The position numbers and the translations under genes were made by a program. The notes beneath the pieces are model-generated. The model was not told the DNA's origin. It did no database searches and saw nothing but the letters and a program-made list of their open reading frames with translations. Positions 63,860 through 64,000 of a stretch of 64,000 nucleotides of DNA are shown piece by piece. Position 1 is the stretch's first letter; every line of letters starts with the position of its first letter. The DNA comes from an uncultured bacterium (GTDB taxonomy: Bacteria; Desulfobacterota; Binatia; UBA1149; CAITLU01): NCBI GenBank assembly GCA_903893315.1, contig CAITLU010000036.1, forward strand, positions 167,047 to 231,046, in the 5' to 3' direction.

Positions 63860-64000
<141 letters not shown>

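Overview
The window reads as chromosomal DNA of a high-GC Gram-negative bacterium. Outer-membrane LPS assembly (LptD), a type II secretion system (T2SS) with its secretin, and an O-antigen-type ABC exporter all imply an outer membrane. CarD, a DUF1844 protein, PilO/PilN-like T2SS inner-membrane subunits and an argS/SPOR pair suggest a deltaproteobacterial-type lineage (Myxococcota, Desulfobacterota or Binatota). That placement is inference; no rRNA is present. Nearly all genes lie on the minus strand. The plus-strand exceptions are a cysteine synthase (with a small ORF behind it) and an amidohydrolase.

Layout by rising coordinate: 1-1908 HtrA/Deg protease (cut by the window edge) and a DUF1844 protein with a cysteine-rich repeat insert; 2093-3225 cysteine synthase and a coupled 65-residue ORF (plus strand); 3257-4550 ispD and carD with a strong terminator between them; 4760-8948 an operon of a ferredoxin/Hsp20-like fusion, a divergent KASIII, FabH and PyrD; 9031-19298 T2SS genes gspF-G-H-I-J, a small acidic ORF, then gspK-L-M-C-D; 19379-30709 a surface-glycan cassette (four glycosyltransferases, Wzm/Wzt-type ABC exporter, alkaline-phosphatase-superfamily phosphodiesterase, large membrane/TPR protein); 30728-34064 gspE, a COG0523 GTPase and a cupin; 34502-35911 amidohydrolase (plus strand); 36047-45664 trpE-D-C-F-B-A, folC and lptD; 45813-48594 SPOR protein and argS; 48783-64000 the S10/spc/alpha ribosomal supercluster from tuf (3' end only) to rplQ, with secY, adk, map and rpoA.

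The minus-strand genes form long co-oriented trains with many 4-nt ATGA/GTGA/TTGA overlaps, implying translational coupling. In transcription order the largest train is cupin, cobW-like GTPase, gspE, glycan cassette, gspF-D, ferredoxin fusion, KASIII-like, fabH, pyrD. The glycan cassette therefore sits inside the T2SS locus, between the ATPase gene gspE and the platform gene gspF. Trp synthesis is complete here except for the glutamine amidotransferase trpG. The ribosomal cluster has canonical order but lacks infA between map and rpmJ.

The parts that look least ordinary are the poly-Asp ORF overlapping the start of gspK, the ferredoxin-Hsp20 fusion in front of two KASIII genes and pyrD, the 12-residue cysteine-rich repeats in the DUF1844 protein, and the glycan cassette within the T2SS locus. 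I saw no CRISPR array, insertion sequence, prophage, tRNA or rRNA.
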